A stretch of DNA of 64,000 nt from JALZAI01 sp038207565 (GTDB lineage: Bacteria; Actinomycetota; Actinomycetes; Mycobacteriales; Jatrophihabitantaceae), in the NCBI GenBank assembly GCA_038207565.1, contig JBBQZQ010000012.1:1-64000 (forward strand). The letters run 5' to 3'. The translations under genes were made by a program, and so were the position numbers. Under the pieces are notes generated by a model. The model ran no database searches. It saw only the letters and a list, made by a program, of their open reading frames with translations, and was not told the origin of the DNA. This document shows positions 43,761 through 51,566 of the stretch, one piece after another. Position 1 is the stretch's first letter, and each line of letters starts with the position of its first letter.

Positions 43761-44806
43761 CAATCGTCCCAGTTCGGCATCTCGTCGGCCGGGGGCACAT
43801 TCACCTCGGTGACACGGTTGCGATAGCTGACGAGCGCGGTGCGGCCGCCCTTACGGATGCGCACAATGACCTCCTCGGTGTTCACGGGTTCGCCCGGGTC
43901 GTAGCCGTGCGCCCACGTCGCGAATGCGCGGATCGGGCCGGAGTGGGTGGCCGCGATGATCCGGGTTCCGGGTGACTCGGCGACCAGTCGATTGAAACCT
44001 CGCCAGAACCGTCGCACGCACGATTGCGGCGATTCGAAGTACATGAGCGGGATCGTCAGCCATTGTTGGATCGGGTCGGCGCCCCCGAGCTGCGTGCGAT
44101 AGAAACGGTCGATCTCGACGAGCCAGCGCGGCCGGTCGCCGATCGCCATTCGCTCCAGCTTCTCCATCTGCGACTGGTACTGACGAAATGCCGAGGTGAT
44201 GTCGCGCGGCCCGTCCGGTGTCCACACCTGGAAGTTGCGCAGCTCGGGGATGGCCTCGGGTGCACCGATCTCACTGGTTCGGCCGAATTGATCGAGGCCG
44301 TCGAGCAGGCCGCGATGGATCTGCTCGGCCGTCTGCCGAGCGCGGTTCGTGTCAGCGCAGACGATGCGCATCTTCGGCCACTCGCGCAGCGTCTTCGACA
44401 GCGCGTGTCCGCGCTGGTGGGCTTGCCACCCTCCCATGGGGGTGAGGCCCGCATCGGTGGAGTAGCCCTGGGTAATGCCGTGCCGGATGATCCGGATCTC
44501 GGTGACGTAGGTGTCGCGCTCGCGGACCTCGGGCGTCGGGACGATCTCGTGGCTGCGCGTCACCTCTGCGTACTGACGGGTGAATCGCTCGCCGTTCTCC
44601 TCCAGCATCACCGAGCGAGGCTGCGTCGGCGTGTGGTTCTCGCGATCGCGGAAGCGGCGCAGGTAGAGCGGGGTGGCGTCATCGGGGTCGGGCTCGCTGG
44701 TTGCGGCGCGGCGCTGCCGTTCGGTGTAGCGAGCGAGATACAGGGGCGCGTCCGTCCGGTCGGTACGACGGAATCCCGATTCGGCCGCGACGTCGTCGTC
44801 GATCAC
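43760..44806 (-). CDS. Histidine phosphatase superfamily protein inside meta-cleavage operon
   Basis: A 348-residue protein. The N-terminal ~105 residues are a low-complexity extension with two copies of an APLYLARYTERQ / TPLYLRRFRDRE motif. The phosphoglycerate-mutase-like domain then follows: catalytic EIRIIRHGITQGY, CADTNRARQTAEQI and the second His in AATHSGPIRAF. Overlaps at both ends (GTGA with the dioxygenase, TGATG with mhpF) tie it to ring cleavage. No known meta-pathway step needs such a phosphatase. It might hydrolyse a phosphorylated or CoA intermediate. Confidence 0.82.
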   Translation of the reverse strand: MIDDDVAAESGFRRTDRTDAPLYLARYTERQRRAATSEPDPDDATPLYLRRFRDRENHTPTQPRSVMLEENGERFTRQYAEVTRSHEIVPTPEVRERDTYVTEIRIIRHGITQGYSTDAGLTPMGGWQAHQRGHALSKTLREWPKMRIVCADTNRARQTAEQIHRGLLDGLDQFGRTSEIGAPEAIPELRNFQVWTPDGPRDITSAFRQYQSQMEKLERMAIGDRPRWLVEIDRFYRTQLGGADPIQQWLTIPLMYFESPQSCVRRFWRGFNRLVAESPGTRIIAATHSGPIRAFATWAHGYDPGEPVNTEEVIVRIRKGGRTALVSYRNRVTEVNVPPADEMPNWDD

Positions 44807-45720
44807 GAGTGCACCGTGAAGAAGCGCTCGTTGGCCTCGCGGTGGTAGTAGAACAGGGCGCGGCCCATCTCCTCTTCCGTCCACGTGATCGGCTCGAAGT
44901 CAGGGTCCACCCAGTACCCGCCGGTGAACATCTCGTTGCGGTTGCCGACCGGATCGAAGAAGTAGGTGGTGTAACCGCGCGTGGCGCCGTGGCGCGTCGG
45001 GGCGATGTCGATGTTCACCCCGTTGAAGGCGAGCAGATCGGCCGCCTCGCGGATGGCGTTCCAGTCATCGAGCCAGAAGGCGAAATGGTGCAGCGCACCG
45101 TTCGGTCCGGTCACGATCGCAAGATCGTGCGGGGTGTGCGAGCGTTCCATCCAGGTGGCGAGCTGGTGGCCGTCGTTGGCCATGATCTGCTCGGTGAGCC
45201 GGAAGTCGAGGACGTCGCAGTAGAACGACGTGGCGGCCTCGACGTCCTCGCACATGATGAACAGGTGGTCGAGGCGCGGCGGCGCGATGCCGACCAGATT
45301 GCCCGGGCGCGGCGGTGGATTGAACAGCGGCAGCATGTTGCCGACCTTCTCCATGCCGAAGACGAGCTCGACGGTGTGTCCGGACGGCGCCTCGAAGCGG
45401 ATCGCCTCGCCCCAACCGGGTCCGAGCTCACCGTGGCCGTAGCGCTTGACGGGTATGCCGGCACCCTCGACGCGCTCGGTGTAGTGGTCGAGATCCTCGA
45501 GATCGGCGACCTTGAACGACATGTGATCGAGGCCGTAGGTCGGCGCCTGGCGTAACACGACCGAGTGGTGCTCGTGCTCGTCCCAGCACTTGAGGAACAC
45601 GCGGTCGCCCTCGTGCGCGGTCTGGATGAGGCCGACCACCTCGGTGTAGTACGCCGTGCACAACTCCAGGTCGGGGACGCGGATCTGGACGTGCTGCAGG
45701 CGCAGGATGCGATCGGACAT
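44803..45720 (-). CDS. Extradiol dioxygenase, catechol 2,3-dioxygenase-like (copy 1)
   Basis: A 305-residue two-domain VOC-fold type I extradiol dioxygenase. Iron ligands are visible as His in PPRLDHLFIM, His in NGALHHFAFW and Glu in DPVGNRNEMF; RHGATRGYTTYFFDP is the family signature around the active site. It cleaves catechol or an alkyl/hydroxylated catechol next to a hydroxyl. It lies 31 bp behind the second paralogue. Confidence 0.93.
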   Translation of the reverse strand: MSDRILRLQHVQIRVPDLELCTAYYTEVVGLIQTAHEGDRVFLKCWDEHEHHSVVLRQAPTYGLDHMSFKVADLEDLDHYTERVEGAGIPVKRYGHGELGPGWGEAIRFEAPSGHTVELVFGMEKVGNMLPLFNPPPRPGNLVGIAPPRLDHLFIMCEDVEAATSFYCDVLDFRLTEQIMANDGHQLATWMERSHTPHDLAIVTGPNGALHHFAFWLDDWNAIREAADLLAFNGVNIDIAPTRHGATRGYTTYFFDPVGNRNEMFTGGYWVDPDFEPITWTEEEMGRALFYYHREANERFFTVHS

Positions 45721-45751
45721 CGGAGGCCGGGTCCCTTCAGCAAAGATCGGA

Positions 45752-46663
45752 TCAGGTGTGGAAACGCAGGAAGCGCTGGGCGACGACGTTTTCGTAGTAG
45801 AACAGGCCCCGCCCGAACTGCTCCTCGGTCCAGGTGATGCTGGGGAAGTCGGGGTCGGGGGAATAGCCGCCGGTGAAGACCTCATTGCGGATGCCCAGCG
45901 GGTCGAAGAAGTAGATGGTGTTGCCGCGCGTGACGCCGTGCCGCGTCGGGCCTTGATCGATCTGCACGCCGTTGTAGGCCAGGATGTCGCCCGCCTTGCG
46001 CACGTGGTCCCAGTCGTCGAGCCAGAAGGCGAAGTGGTGCAGCGCACCGTTCGGGCCGTTCACGATCGCAATGTCGTGGGGTGAGTGCGAGCGTTCCATC
46101 CAGACGCCGAGCTGGTGTCCGTTCGCGTCGATCACCTGCTCGGTCATCCGGAAGCCGAGCACGTTCTTGAAGAACGAGTGGGCCTCGCCGACCTCCTCGG
46201 CATTGATCAACATGTGATCCAGCCGCGGCGGGGCGATGCCCGGCAGCGTGGGCGGCGGGATCGGCGACGGGTTGCGCTTGCCCAGCACGTTGCCGGTCTT
46301 CTCGAGATCCCAGACCAGCTCCATGGTCTGGCCGGACGGGATCTCGAACCGGATCGATTCGCCCTGCCCGACCGCCTCGCCCTTGGACACGCGATTGACC
46401 TCGCAGCCGTAGGCCTCCAGCTTCGTCTCCAGATCGGGCAAGTCGTCCTCGGCCTCGACGCGGAAGGTGAAGGAGTCCAACCCGATGCGTGAGTCGTAGC
46501 GCAGCCGTAGCGAGTGGTGATCCTCCTCGTCCCAGCATTTGAGGTAGACCGCGTCTTCGTCGCGCCGTACGACCGACAGTCCGAGCACCTCGCTGTAGTA
46601 GGCCGCCGACAGGTCGAGATCGGGTGTGCGAACGTCGACGTGGGCCAATCTGAGCACTCCCAC
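45752..46663 (-). CDS. Extradiol dioxygenase, catechol 2,3-dioxygenase-like (copy 2)
   Basis: A 303-residue paralogue of the next gene, with iron ligands in PPRLDHMLIN, NGALHHFAFW and DPLGIRNEVF. The signature RHGVTRGNTIYFFDP is conserved. It is the first gene of the minus-strand meta-cleavage operon. Divergence from copy 1, strongest in domain 1, suggests different ring substituents or subunit roles rather than recent duplication. Confidence 0.93.
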   Translation of the reverse strand: MGVLRLAHVDVRTPDLDLSAAYYSEVLGLSVVRRDEDAVYLKCWDEEDHHSLRLRYDSRIGLDSFTFRVEAEDDLPDLETKLEAYGCEVNRVSKGEAVGQGESIRFEIPSGQTMELVWDLEKTGNVLGKRNPSPIPPPTLPGIAPPRLDHMLINAEEVGEAHSFFKNVLGFRMTEQVIDANGHQLGVWMERSHSPHDIAIVNGPNGALHHFAFWLDDWDHVRKAGDILAYNGVQIDQGPTRHGVTRGNTIYFFDPLGIRNEVFTGGYSPDPDFPSITWTEEQFGRGLFYYENVVAQRFLRFHT

Positions 46664-46761
46664 TGCGGCCTCCTGCTGGTGTGCGTTGTGCCCGGTAATC
46701 CCAATCGGGGGTGTTGACTGCTGACGTTAGCTGCGCCTACCGTTCCGTGTACAGGAGAGCC

Positions 46762-46778
46762 GTTCCGCATGACGGAAC
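46762..46778. promoter_or_regulatory. IclR-type operator between the divergent meta-cleavage operons
   Basis: The 17-bp palindrome GTTCCG-CATGA-CGGAAC has the 6-5-6 layout of IclR-family operators (for example PcaU/PcaR-type sites). An extra half site GTTCCG lies at 46742-46747. It sits 99 bp upstream of the dioxygenase and 20 bp upstream of the plus-strand operon. The IclR protein encoded at 47505 is the likely binder. Confidence 0.75.
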
Positions 46779-46797
46779 CCGAGGCCGAGGATCCCCA

Positions 46798-47508
46798 GTG
46801 CCGACACCCGAGCAGATGCGCACCGCCGTCGCCGGTTACGTCCACGAGATCCACCGCGCGTACGTCGATCAGGCGCTGACGTTCACCCCGGCGGTGCGAG
46901 GGCGGATGCCGTTGCTGGCCGACGGTCCGTTCACGGTGGCCGCGGTCGGAGCCCGCAAGCTGCACCTGCTCGCCACGTGCGAGTCGCTCGGCCCGCTGCA
47001 CGGACCCGAGGTGGCGATCGAGGGCGAATACCGTGGCATCACCTGGCAGCTGCGCTTCTATGACCCCGTCGTCGTCCCGGACCTCGCTCTGGTCGACGAG
47101 ACGAACGGACCGGCCTTCGATGAGGTGCGGCACGCACTCGGAATCGGCACCGTGCTTTACCACTTCGTAGCCGGCGACGGCGCTGGGCTGTCCGCCCATA
47201 ACGCGGCGCACGTGGGTACGGGGCTGGCGAACGGGCACTCGGCCGTGGCTCGCGACTTCGAGACCATCCGGTCACGGGCCCGCGGACGCGAGGCGCTGGT
47301 CGACGAGCTGGCCGGAGCGGCCACGGCCGGCCTGCCGCGCGCCCAAGCGCTGCTGGCACAGGCGATCGCGCCGTACAACCGCGACGTGGCGGAAGTGTGC
47401 ACGGCCGAGCCGCCTGACCCGGATGCGATCCGCAGAGCGCTGCTGGCCGGTGTCGGTGGGCGCACCCAGTGGCGGCCGCCGGACCAGCGCGCCGATGTGA
47501 CCGGATGA
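46798..47508 (+). CDS. Unknown protein, first gene of plus-strand meta-cleavage operon
   Basis: A 236-residue soluble protein with no family recognised. Conserved-looking segments are VHEIHRAYVDQALTFTPAVR, FTVAAVGARKLHLLATCESL, WQLRFYDPVVVPDLAL and LGIGTVLYHFVAGDGAGLSA with several His residues. The GTG at 46798 follows shortly after the IclR palindrome; its stop overlaps the IclR start (ATGA). Context suggests a role in aromatic degradation or in sensing its intermediates. Confidence 0.75.
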   Translation: MPTPEQMRTAVAGYVHEIHRAYVDQALTFTPAVRGRMPLLADGPFTVAAVGARKLHLLATCESLGPLHGPEVAIEGEYRGITWQLRFYDPVVVPDLALVDETNGPAFDEVRHALGIGTVLYHFVAGDGAGLSAHNAAHVGTGLANGHSAVARDFETIRSRARGREALVDELAGAATAGLPRAQALLAQAIAPYNRDVAEVCTAEPPDPDAIRRALLAGVGGRTQWRPPDQRADVTG

Positions 47509-48329
47509 CCGGGTCGAGCGACGGGCTGTCGTCGGTGCGCAACGCCGCGCGACTGCTGAAGGTGTTCCGCTCCCGTGAACCCGAGCTCGGGGTTTCCGAA
47601 CTCGCCCGCCGTCTCGAGCTGGGCAAGAGCAGCGTCCACCGCGTCCTCACCACCCTCATGGCCGAGGGGCTCGTCGAGCAGAACCCGACCACCGGCGGTT
47701 ACCGGCTCGGGATCGTCATGTTCGAGCTGGGCGAGGCGGTGCGGGTGCACATGGATCTGCATGCCGCGGCCGGGCCGATCCTCGCCGCACTGCGGGAGCA
47801 GACCCGCGAGAGCTGCCAGGTCGGCATCCTCGACGGCAGCGATGTCGTCTACGTCGACCGTCTCGAGAGCTCGCAGACGCTGCGGCTGTTCACCGAGACG
47901 GGGCGGCGGGTGCCGGCCAACTGCACCAGCTCGGGCAAGATCCTGCTCGCACATCTCGATGACACCGACCTCGCGCGAGTGCTCGACGACGCACCGCTGA
48001 CGGCCCTCACCCCGCGCACCATCACCGACCGCACCCTGCTTCTCGACGAGCTCGCCACGTCCCGTCGGCGTGGGTGGGCCGAGGCGGTCGAGGAGCGCGA
48101 GATCGGCGTCGTGTCGGTCGCCGCCCCGGTCCGCGACTCGCGCGGCGCGGTCGTCGCCGCGATCAGCATCGGCGGCCCGCTCGCGCGCCTCGGGCACGCG
48201 GCCCGGCGCCGGCTGGCGCCGATCCTTGTCGAAGCCGGCGAGGCGGCGTCGCGCAGACTCGGGTGGTCGCCGGAGACCGCCCTGCCAGAGACAAGGCGCA
48301 ACCACACACTGCTGACGAGACGGAGCTGA
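47505..48329 (+). CDS. IclR family regulator of the meta-cleavage operons
   Basis: A 274-residue IclR protein. The winged HTH is at about 8-70 (SVRNAARLLKVFRS, LGVSELARRLELGKSSVHRV). The effector domain (about 85-265) contains CQVGILDGSDVVYVDRLESS and PANCTSSGKILLAHL. Such regulators bind aromatic acids or pathway intermediates. The ATG overlaps the preceding stop (ATGA), and it sits inside the operon it probably controls. Confidence 0.92.
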   Translation: MTGSSDGLSSVRNAARLLKVFRSREPELGVSELARRLELGKSSVHRVLTTLMAEGLVEQNPTTGGYRLGIVMFELGEAVRVHMDLHAAAGPILAALREQTRESCQVGILDGSDVVYVDRLESSQTLRLFTETGRRVPANCTSSGKILLAHLDDTDLARVLDDAPLTALTPRTITDRTLLLDELATSRRRGWAEAVEEREIGVVSVAAPVRDSRGAVVAAISIGGPLARLGHAARRRLAPILVEAGEAASRRLGWSPETALPETRRNHTLLTRRS

Positions 48330-48330
48330 C

Positions 48331-49119
48331 GTGCCCATCACCGATGTCGAGGGCAAGGCGAGGGCGCTGTTCGATGCGCGCCGCGACCGGGTGGCGATCA
48401 CGCCCTTCACCGACGACGACCCCAGTCTCGGGATGGCCGACGGGTACGCGGTGCAGTCGGAGCTGATCAAGCTGATCCTTGCTGACGGCGGCGACCGGAT
48501 CGTCGGTTACAAGGTCGGCCTGACGTCCAAGCCGATGCAGCAGATGGTCGGCGTCGACAGTCCCGACTACGGGCCGGTGCTCAGTTCGACCGTCTACCGC
48601 AACGGCGACGCGGTCTCGTTGTCGTCGTTCATCCAGCCGAAGATCGAGGCAGAGATCGTATTCGTGATGGGCGCCGAGCTGCGCGGCCCGGGTGTCTCCA
48701 TCACCGACGCCTACCGGGCGGTCGCGGGCGTGTCGGCGTCGATGGAGATCGTCGATTCGCGCTTTGCCGATTGGCGTATCAAGCTCGCCGACACCGTCGC
48801 CGACCTCGCCAGTAACGGCGCGGTGGCGGTGTCGGGCAACCTCGTCCCGCTCACTGGTCTGGACACCCGCCTGGTAGGTATGACGCTCACCCGCAACGGC
48901 GAGCTCATCGACACCGGCGCTGGCGCAGCGGCGCTCGGCGATCCGCTGGCGGTCGTCGCCTGGCTGGCGAACACGCTCGGCACGGTTGACATCGCGCTCG
49001 AGCCGGGACATCTCGTGATGACCGGTGCGCTGCACGCCGCCGTGCCCATGCACGCCGGCGACGTGTTCCGCGCCGACTTCGACCGGCTGGGCCCGGTCAC
49101 CGTCCGGGTAGTGGACTGA
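48331..49119 (+). CDS. dmpE: 2-Oxopent-4-enoate (2-hydroxypenta-2,4-dienoate) hydratase
   Basis: A 262-residue fumarylacetoacetase-superfamily enzyme with QPKIEAEIVFVMG metal-site Glu residues and the segment DSRFADWRIKLADTVADLAS. This resembles the hydratase DmpE/MhpD (DSR..DWKIK..DTVADNAS) rather than the decarboxylase. VAWLANTLG and the end also agree. It adds water to give 4-hydroxy-2-oxovalerate, the substrate of MhpE. GTG start. Confidence 0.85.
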   Translation: MPITDVEGKARALFDARRDRVAITPFTDDDPSLGMADGYAVQSELIKLILADGGDRIVGYKVGLTSKPMQQMVGVDSPDYGPVLSSTVYRNGDAVSLSSFIQPKIEAEIVFVMGAELRGPGVSITDAYRAVAGVSASMEIVDSRFADWRIKLADTVADLASNGAVAVSGNLVPLTGLDTRLVGMTLTRNGELIDTGAGAAALGDPLAVVAWLANTLGTVDIALEPGHLVMTGALHAAVPMHAGDVFRADFDRLGPVTVRVVD

Positions 49120-49129
49120 GGAGCTGCAG

Positions 49130-49897
49130 ATGACGACGACCACCATCACTGCCGACGCGGCCGGACGGTTGGTGCGGGCCCGCGCTGAACGCAGCGCGAT
49201 CCCCCAGCTGTCCGACGACATCGACGGGCTGGATCTCGCGACCGCCTACGAGGTGCAGCGGCTGCAGCGCCCGCCGGGGCCGCTCGTCGGCTGGAAGCTC
49301 GGCGTCACCTCGCGGGCCAAGCAGGCGCAGGTCGGCGTCGACTCACCGATCCGCGGTTTCCTCGGCCCTGAGCACGTCCTCGACATCGGCGAACCGCTGA
49401 TCACCGCTGCGCACATCCAGCCGCGCTGCGAGCCCGAGATCGTCTTCGTGATGGGGCGCGACCTGAGCGGTGCGCAGGTGACCGCGGCCGACGTGGTCGG
49501 CGCGACGTCGGGCGTCACCGTCGGCATCGAGGTGCTCGACTCGCGCTACACCGACTACCGGTTCACGATGCCCGACGTCGTGGCCGACAACGCCTCGGCG
49601 AGCCGCTTCGTGGTGGGCTCGCCGCGTCCGATCAGCGATATCGACCTGCGCCTGGTCGGAGTGGTCTTCGAGAAGAACGGCGAGGTCATCTCGACCGCCT
49701 CCGGCGCGGCCTCGCTGGGGCATCCGGCGGCCGCCGTCGCCTGGCTGGTCCGATCCCTGGCCGCGGACGGTGCGGGGCTGCGCGCCGGGGACGTGATCCT
49801 GTCCGGAGGTCTCACGGCGGCTGTGCCGGTGCGCAACGGCGATGTCGTCGTAGCCACCATCGACCGGCTCGGCAGCCTCGAGCTGGCGTGTCGATAA
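49130..49897 (+). CDS. dmpH: 4-Oxalocrotonate (2-oxo-3-hexenedioate) decarboxylase
   Basis: A 255-residue paralogue of the hydratase. DSRYTDYRFTMPDVVADNAS, FEKNGEVISTASG, LGHPAAAVAWL and GGLTAAVPVRNGD match the decarboxylase DmpH (DSRY..FKF...VVADNASS, GGITAAVPV). It forms a complex with the hydratase in known systems. It starts 10 bp after dmpE and overlaps the ferredoxin gene by 10 bp. Confidence 0.85.
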   Translation: MTTTTITADAAGRLVRARAERSAIPQLSDDIDGLDLATAYEVQRLQRPPGPLVGWKLGVTSRAKQAQVGVDSPIRGFLGPEHVLDIGEPLITAAHIQPRCEPEIVFVMGRDLSGAQVTAADVVGATSGVTVGIEVLDSRYTDYRFTMPDVVADNASASRFVVGSPRPISDIDLRLVGVVFEKNGEVISTASGAASLGHPAAAVAWLVRSLAADGAGLRAGDVILSGGLTAAVPVRNGDVVVATIDRLGSLELACR

Positions 49898-50271
49898 GCC
49901 TCGTCGCCCTGGGCCGCGCAGCGGGGCGGGCGCAGTGGGAGGTGCAGCACGACGGGCGGACGTTCGCCGTCTTCGCCCGCGACGGTGGCCTGGTCGTCAC
50001 CGACGGCCTGTGTCCGCATCGGCAGGGCCGGCTCGCGCAAGGGATCGTCCGCGACGGCGCGGTCGTCTGCCCGTCGCACTGGTACGTCTTCGATCTTGAC
50101 ACCGGAGCGTGCCGGACGACGGGGAACTACGAATTGGTGCGGTACCCGGTTGTCTGGCGCGACGGCGAACCGTTCGCGCAGATCCCTGCGCTGGTGACGC
50201 GCTCGTGGTCCTCGATCCTTCGTGCCCACGCCGCGCAGGGGCGCACGCAGAGCCAGGGCAGCAGTTCATGA
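49888..50271 (+). CDS. Rieske-type ferredoxin
   Basis: A 127-residue [2Fe-2S] protein with the Rieske motifs CPHRQG and CPSHWYVFD. It is small and soluble, with an extra ~20-residue hydrophilic tail. It may supply electrons to a ring-hydroxylating oxygenase; the nearest candidate lies at 55497. No ferredoxin reductase gene is present in the window. It overlaps the genes on both sides. Confidence 0.88.
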   Translation: MSISLVALGRAAGRAQWEVQHDGRTFAVFARDGGLVVTDGLCPHRQGRLAQGIVRDGAVVCPSHWYVFDLDTGACRTTGNYELVRYPVVWRDGEPFAQIPALVTRSWSSILRAHAAQGRTQSQGSSS

Positions 50272-50939
50272 GCGGGGCGTCCGGGCTGCTGCTGGACATA
50301 GGAGGCGTGGTGCTGCGCAACGCGGCCACCCTGATGACGATGCTCGCCGAGCAGGACGATCGCCTGGCGGTGGAGATCGACCGGCTGGGCATCGCCACCG
50401 AGCGCGACGAGCAGTGGCAGCAGATGCTGCGCCATGAGGTGAGCGAACGGGCCTACTGGGCGCAGCGTGCGGCCGTGCTCGGCGCCGCGGTCGGTGAGCA
50501 GTGGGACACCCGCGCGATGATCAATCGCATTTACGAGGCGCCGTCGAGCGAGTGGCTCGTGCCCGAGGTCGCCGAGCTCATGCGTGATGTCAAGGCTGCG
50601 GGGATCCCGCTCGGCGCGCTCACCAACGACCTCGAGGACTTCCACGGTCGTGACTGGGTTGCGCGGCAGGAGTGGCTGACGGTGTTCGACGTGATCATCG
50701 ACGCGTCCATCACCAAGGTCCTCAAGCCCGACCCGCGCGCCTACGCTCTCGGCGCCACCGCAATCAACCTGCCGGTCGACCGGATCGTGTACCTCGACGA
50801 CATGCCATGGAACATCGCCGGCGGCATCGCAGCCGGGTTGCAGGCGATCCTGGTCAGCCACACCGATCCCCATGTTGCCGTCCACGAGGCACGCCGTCGT
50901 CTCGGCCTGCCCGCTCCCACCTCCAGCAGAGGAACGTGA
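50268..50939 (+). CDS. HAD-superfamily hydrolase
   Basis: A 223-residue HAD protein: motif I LLLDIGGVVL (nucleophile Asp; the second Asp is Gly, as in several HAD-IA members), motif II LGALTND, motif III Lys in KPDPRAYAL, motif IV VYLDDM. It resembles epoxide-hydrolase-N-terminal or haloacid-dehalogenase-like phosphatases. Its ATG overlaps the ferredoxin stop. A second phosphatase-type protein in a ring-cleavage locus is notable. Confidence 0.85.
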   Translation: MSGASGLLLDIGGVVLRNAATLMTMLAEQDDRLAVEIDRLGIATERDEQWQQMLRHEVSERAYWAQRAAVLGAAVGEQWDTRAMINRIYEAPSSEWLVPEVAELMRDVKAAGIPLGALTNDLEDFHGRDWVARQEWLTVFDVIIDASITKVLKPDPRAYALGATAINLPVDRIVYLDDMPWNIAGGIAAGLQAILVSHTDPHVAVHEARRRLGLPAPTSSRGT

Positions 50940-50941
50940 TC

Positions 50942-51070
50942 ATGCCTCTCGTCCGCATCGACATCATGGAAGGCCGAGATCGCAGGGCGCGCCGCCGGCG
51001 GCCGCGCCCAGTGACCCAGCACGGTCCCGCCTGCGCGCGTCCTGTGCTCGCCGAGGGTTTCCAACGATGA
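50942..51070 (+). pseudogene. 4-Oxalocrotonate tautomerase, truncated remnant
   Basis: The frame begins MPLVRIDIMEGR, the exact N-terminal signature of 4-oxalocrotonate tautomerase including catalytic Pro1. It then turns into an Arg-rich unrelated sequence and stops at 51070. About 50 residues of the usual 62-70 are lost. It lies in the position where meta-pathway operons normally carry the gene. An intact tautomerase gene is at 62752. Confidence 0.75.
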
Positions 51071-51494
51071 CCCCTCCGGAGGAGTCAGGGTCAGCTGCCG
51101 CCGGTGAAAGCTGCGTCGTCGTCGGCGCGACCGGCACGATCGGCCGCGCCGCGGGCCAGCGAGGCCGGCCCGGTGGCGATCAATGCCGGGGGTTCAACCT
51201 GTTGCGCCAGCTCAGCCTGATCTACGGCCCGCGCGGAGTCACCACCCACACGCTCAGCCCTGGCCCCGCCGACACGCCTCGGCTGCGCTCCATCGCCCAC
51301 GCAGTTGCCGACGAGAGCGGGCGAGGCTTCGATGAGGTGTGGGCGAGCTACACCGGCGGCAACTCGCTGGGCCGCCCTGCCGACCGCGGACGAGGTGGCG
51401 TGGGGCGTCACCGTGCTGCTCGACCCGGAGGCGGATTTTGCTGCATGGCAGCGTCCTCTGTCTCGACGCAGGCGGGCACCGATCCATCTTCTGA
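51067..51494 (+). pseudogene. SDR dehydrogenase, internal deletion and frameshift
   Basis: The cofactor motif VVVGATGTIGRA is present, but about 120 residues with the NNAG and Ser/Tyr/Lys catalytic positions are missing. The C-terminal part resumes as NLLRQLSLIYGPRGVTTHTL with SPGPADTPRL, shifts frame near 51370 to EVAWGVTVLLDPEADF, shifts again, and ends LCLDAGGHRSIF at TGA 51494. It was probably a dihydrodiol-type or alcohol dehydrogenase of the pathway. Confidence 0.75.
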
Positions 51495-51566
51495 GCGCTG
51501 ACCGATCTGCTGATTCCGGCTACGAATTGCGATCGGCGCACGCCGGCCGCGGCTCGGGGGAGCGGG

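Noticed and set aside
43760..44884. Longer histidine phosphatase starting at 44884
   Set aside because: That start lies inside the dioxygenase gene; the GTG at 44806 overlaps the dioxygenase stop in the usual GTGA fashion.
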